A stretch of 64,000 nt of DNA from Oscheius tipulae. Taxonomy: Eukaryota > Nematoda > Chromadorea > Rhabditida > Rhabditidae. The notes beneath the pieces were generated by a model. The model was not told the origin of the DNA and did not search any database. It saw nothing but the letters and a program-made list of their open reading frames with translations. The translations under genes and the position numbers were made by a program. Location: positions 5,022,001 through 5,086,000 of the forward strand of contig JASJZH010000006.1 of assembly GCA_037178975.1 (NCBI GenBank). Direction: 5' to 3'. Positions 60,033 to 64,000 of the stretch are shown here, piece after piece; position 1 is the stretch's first letter, and every line of letters starts with the position of its first letter.

Positions 60033-60579
60033 ACTAAATCTGTGTATATCTAATGAGCTCATATATTCTCTGAAACTGCAATAAAACTTTATCTTTTTCA
60101 ATAACAAATGCTATGGATCGCAGTGAAAGTAGCCGACCACGGTCGGTTACAAGTAGAAAGAGGTGCTTTTAGTTGAATTCATGGCCGACTGCAATATATT
60201 TGTTCACGAACAGCGACCAGCCCATCCACCACTGCGTTTTTCACGTACACAAATACATCTAGCTCGAAACAACGACTCTTCGTGTTTCTGTGTCAAGTTC
60301 CACATGTATGGGAAGATTGCTCGCTCGTTGCGATTTGTAGCTGGCTCACTCTGTCCAAACAAGATCATTTCGTATGACACGTCTTTGTGCCCTGCCCCAT
60401 TTTGTGGCCTAAGATTTTACAAGCGTGGCATAAGTCATACGACCCTATTTGTCCAGTACTGCCTCCTCTATGCAGCTCCATGATTCAGTCGACTTATTTG
60501 CCAATCGGCTGATAACCGCAATCAATAGCCCACTTCGTCTCTAAAGCCGTTCCACGCAATATCTTTATTATTTTTCAGG
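60033..60579. other. Intergenic spacer
   Basis: Contains a short palindrome (gccgaccacggtcggttac near 60133). No gene recognised. Confidence 0.4.
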
Positions 60580-61479
60580 ATGGGCGTCGATCATGAGATT
60601 GAAGTTATCAACGACGGGATCGCCCAAGTGTACCGGGTGCTCTACAAGATCAATTATCAGCTAAGTGGCACTTTGATCAGTTTGAATGGCTCTCTTAACA
60701 AAGTTGACGAAGTTGTAAGTTTCAAATTGACTTTGTTTTTAATATAAGCGTTTAGGTGAACGATGGTGTTGTAGCTGTCGCAAAAATTGAAAACGACATT
60801 CTGAATGTTACGAATAAGGTGTGTCCTGTTGTACTCTCTTTATTTTTGCTTTATGTATTTCAGTTTCCCCTAGAAGTCACATACATGTGTATTCTGATAT
60901 TGTTTGTCATTTTGTTTAACGTTCTCAGTGTATATCTTCTCTACTGCGTCTACAAACAGTACGTGGAAATAAGCTATCAATCCGACAAAATTGTTCGCAA
61001 CTACATGAAAAAGGTGTACAATGCTATTCCGAGGTAAGTTCACGGGGCTTCTGTATAAATGTGTTTCAGAAGAGATTCCTTGGAGCACATCGAAACTCCT
61101 CCGCCTACATACGACGAATATGTGAAGACAGCAGACTTGTATGTCGAATACCATCGCAACGGTAATTTCTATCTTTTAGTAATTATGAACACGATGTTAA
61201 GGATCTGTGTCTACATCTGTTTTACCGAATCAGCCGTCCATTTGATCTGTTCGCCATGTACAGTCTCGCGATCTCACATGCAAAAATGGGTCGAGTCTAT
61301 TTTTGCCACGAATAAAAGTCGTATTTTGGGAAATTTTTTATTGATTTGGCGGCTATTTTTCTGATTCCGGCCGGTACTAGAGAGGGAGGATTTACAGATT
61401 TGTTCGTGTGTTGAATTCGTTGTTGATCGGATTATGCCTGTTGACAATTCTAACGCTGCCATTTTCAGATGTGTTTTGA
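60580..61479 (+). CDS. Single-pass membrane protein with PPxY motif (cluster member C)
   Basis: The ATG is one base after ttttcag. Exon 1: MGVDHEIEVINDGIAQVYRV, YKINYQLSGTLISLNGSLNK, VDEV. Exon 2 (phase 0): VNDGVVAVAKIENDILNVTN, K. Exon 3 (phase 0): FPLEVTYMCILILFVILFNV with LSVYLLYCVYKQYVEISYQS, one membrane span. The next exon has RDSLEHIETPPPTYDEYVKT, containing PPTY, a canonical WW-domain ligand (for example Nedd4-type E3 ligases). The end is uncertain: an intron from about 61160 to 61468 would give the stop at 61479, while read-through would stop at 61364. Paralogue of members A and B. Confidence 0.75.
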
Positions 61480-61556
61480 CCCCAATAACTACTAGGAGTG
61501 ATGCTTTGACCTTTCATCATTTCGTGATAATTTTTCAGATTAAGAATCTCTTTATA

Positions 61557-61933
61557 ATGCATTGTTCGACGCTTTTCTACGCATTTCTTCTGGCACTTAC
61601 TTTTCCGGCTTCTTGTCAACTTGGTCTCTACGGCAGCTACCCCTATGGATACGGTATGGGGTATGATTCTCTAGGTACCAATTGAGAATAATTCAACGGT
61701 CCTGTAAAAAATCTTTTCTATGATTTGAGTACATTTTGTGCCATTTTAAGATTCAGGGCTAGGATACGGTCTTGGCTACGGCTATGGCATGAATCCGTAT
61801 ATGATGAGCAGCTTGTACAATCCATATGGATACGGCAGTTATTACCGGTTTGAGAAAATGGTTCAGGTCTATTCAAACTTGCAGATCAATGTACTACAAT
61901 CCGCTTCTTATGGGAATGTATGGCAAGAAGTAG
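61557..61933 (+). CDS. Secreted Gly/Tyr-rich peptide precursor
   Basis: The signal peptide MHCSTLFYAFLLALTFPASC precedes QLGLYGSYPYGYGMGYDSLG. After an 83-bp intron, GLGYGLGYGYGMNPYMMSSL with YNPYGYGSYYR follows; after a 37-bp intron, SMYYNPLLMGMYGKK-stop. The low-complexity Gly/Tyr/Met composition recalls nematode NLP/CNC antimicrobial-type peptides. The C-terminal GKK is an amidation-plus-dibasic ending. Reading through the second intron gives a longer, unlike tail, so the spliced form is preferred. Confidence 0.75.
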
Positions 61934-63774
61934 TTGTTAGAAACCAGGCTCTAGAATACCCAGTGCTTTTCAGTTATTTACCTCAGTAGTTATTAATAAA
62001 GCATTTATTTGCGGTACAAAGCTAAATTATTAATCCGGAATTGAAAAAAGAACTTTTAACCGTCAAGTCATGAAAGTTTTGTGAAAGATAACGGGTTTAG
62101 GTAGCCCAAAACATTAAATACGAATCTTTCAACGGTCTTGAAGACAAATGGTTTAGCTTGATTGCAAATTACATCAATTGTTCTTAACCCTCTCTCCTCT
62201 GTTTTTGTTTGAATTGTCGGGGGTTTCAGATACTCTAGCGGTTTGTTTTCGCCCACGCGAAGCAACCTCGCTTTCCAAAAAGCATTTCGTTCCAGCAATT
62301 GGAAGTTCATACGAAACAAATGAGTAAGCGGGTCAGTTGTCTCGCCTACCCCGTTCTGCTGCTATATCGTTCTCTCTCTCGGCCCCGGGCGCGCTATTTC
62401 GCAACGACAAGTCGATGAGTCAGCCCCCTTTCCGTGATGTCATCGCAGCCAACCAGCTGTTTGGCCGACACACTAGACATTCGTTCGGTACGCCACTTTT
62501 TACAGAGTCGGGAGCCGCAGTCCAGCGACTGTCTTTTCATCCCACGCTTCTTTCCTACGAACTGACTTGTTTTTGTTTTGCAATGCTTTAATTTCGACAT
62601 GCTGATTTCAACACCCGGCTACTCTCATTTTGTTGCATTCACAGAATCGGACTTCCAAAAAAAGATGCTACAATTGCCTAGTCTCTTTTCTCTCTTTTAC
62701 TGTCACTGGTGGCGATCGGCGGCGCCAGTCCGGTTCCCTCACCGCACAATATCGAACTGTTTCCTTTCCACCTTCTTCCATTGAGCTCCCTGGCATCCTA
62801 GAACACAGCTCTCATGCAAATTTATCATTTTATTGAACCAAATTAATAAACACTTTTTATTCTGAACCATTTGTAAACAAACTTTAATACTCATTTGTTT
62901 TCCTAGACAAATTAAAACCTGATCAAGTCTTCGGACAACCTCAGTTAACTTCATGTTAGACCGTTCTAAGCGGTATCATTGTATGGCCTGTGAATCAGAA
63001 GCGCTAATAAACCACACATGTATTTCCCATTTGAAGGTGCCACGCAATCTTTCTCAAAAAGCTACTTTTTATAAGAAACGTAGGCTACTTATGAAGTCAG
63101 ACGCGACAGTCTCGGTTCGCCCTTCTGTGCGCATGTTGGCGCCTGTTTGTCCTGTGGTTGTCAATTGCGAATTTGTCTTGTCGTCTTATACAGCGAAATG
63201 TTCCTCGAAATTTGTCTTCTGCTTCGTTTCTCTACTCTGTTTAACTCCTATTTTCCAGTTCGTAAGTCAATGGAAAATTGGCAGTAATCTTATGCGGCTT
63301 ACAACAGAAAGTAGCTTTTAAAATAGAATGTTATAATAAGTAGAGAATTGGCCGATAAAGTGAAGCATGTTTATAAAAATGTAAGATCATACACGAATGT
63401 CATTGGAAAAGTCCTCCGGACAGTCGGCGGATCAGATGGGTTGAGGTCTCGAGTGTCTGCGCCTCCTCGTAAAGTGCAATATTTCCCGCTACCCTGACCA
63501 CTGTTTGGTATGCGATCAATCGGCTGCGTTTGAATGCTTTATCGTTTCCGATCTGTGATTGCACAACACGAGCGACCAGACATTCCTGCCAGGACCCTCA
63601 TTTTACGAGTTTTTCTCAATCTTCACTATTTTTTAATGAGCAAACGTTTCTGTTTATGCTTTCCTTTTTTTTAAAGTTAAAATTGAAAGCTCTGCTTGAG
63701 AAAGACTATTATTTCTATTTGGAGCCTTATTAGGGCTCCAAATATTAGGGACATTGATCTCACTTATTTTTCCA
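61934..63774. other. Intergenic, one unassigned minus ORF
   Basis: Minus-strand frame 62068-62319 (MNFQLLERNAFWKARLLRVG ...) has ordinary protein composition but no recognised domain or partner exons. A small hairpin, ggagccttattagggctcc, lies at about 63721-63739. Otherwise no gene seen. Confidence 0.35.
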
Positions 63775-63912
63775 GGATCTAAACCTAAATACAAATACAT
63801 TCGCGGATGTTTCGTGTGTCTCTCCAATCCTGTCGTTTTGCAAAAATCTAATTACTTATTAATAGTCATTCTTTGCGCAGCCGGCCTGTCCTTCATTATT
63901 CTTGTGTGGCAG
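63775..63912 (+). CDS. Exon of a membrane protein running past the window
   Basis: Bounded by a ttccag acceptor and a gtaatc donor. Reads SKPKYKYIRGCFVCLSNPVV, LQKSNYLLIVILCAAGLSFI and ILVWQ: a Cys-containing basic segment followed by one membrane span. Its first and later exons are not identified, so the family is unknown. Its position suggests it could be another member of the nearby membrane-protein cluster, but the heptad segment is not seen here. Confidence 0.5.
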
Positions 63913-64000
63913 GTAATCCAACCAAGGGTCGTTAGTGCCAACCGAGAAGGCGCTCATGTTTCAATTTTCCTATTATCGTCGCTCTTCGCAGAGCGGATAA

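Noticed and set aside
1-64000. CRISPR array, bacterial operon or prophage
   Set aside because: No direct-repeat array or bacterial gene layout; all confident genes are intron-bearing and animal-like.

Overview
The window looks like nuclear DNA from a nematode, most plausibly a rhabditid-type chromadorean. No species can be named from the sequence. The evidence is gene content: an UNC-112/kindlin, tandem CHK-like (DUF1679) kinases, a NAS-type astacin with EGF, CUB and ShK modules, a DUF1647 protein, a C6-type secreted protein and rhodopsin-like receptors. Introns are very short (mostly 33-60 bp, GT...TTTCAG or TTTTAG). An intron-like acceptor with no exon before it sits directly upstream of many start codons, which is the signature of spliced-leader trans-splicing. 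Genes are split into small exons, so the models below are hand-spliced and exact boundaries should be treated as provisional.

Layout. 1-5270 (-): Nup133 (npp-15), partial at its C-terminus, interrupted by a 1.66 kb repeat-filled intron that carries an inverted copy of part of the gene. 5.3-7.05 kb: repeats and a decayed NPL4 fragment. 7295-11068 (-): complete kindlin (unc-112). 12636-13210 (+): INAF-motif membrane protein. 13600-15031 (-): peptide-type GPCR. 15.0-18.4 kb: gene-poor. 18387-19109 (-): cytochrome b5 domain protein. 19434-21734 (+): astacin, convergent with two tandem CHK-like kinases (21758-25483, -). 26037-28123 (-): two small secreted Cys-rich proteins, one with an extreme poly-cysteine core. 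28332-30561 (-): seven-TM-like receptor with a long Pro/Gln-rich tail. 30952-31346 (-): CARD-only protein. 33565-34262 (+): four-TM MARVEL-like protein. 34382-35634 (-): THAP zinc-finger protein. 39901-46466 (+): very large protein with filamentous-haemagglutinin-like repeats. 47.5-48.3 kb: truncated AGC-type kinase. 48361-49681 (-): DUF1647. 50373-51325 (+): secreted Cys-rich protein.

From 51.3 to 61.5 kb lies a cluster of small single-pass membrane proteins (51364-51683 -, 52943-53605 +, 56305-57174 +, 60580-61479 +) that share a heptad-like N-terminal segment encoded before one TM exon. They are interleaved with two bZIP-type genes (57920-58553, 59236-60032). A Gly/Tyr-rich secreted peptide (61557-61933) and a partial TM exon (63775-63912) close the window.

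The strongest candidates for something undescribed are the CARD-only protein, the membrane-protein/bZIP cluster and the haemagglutinin-like giant protein. Housekeeping genes (Nup133, kindlin) sit beside typical fast-evolving nematode families.
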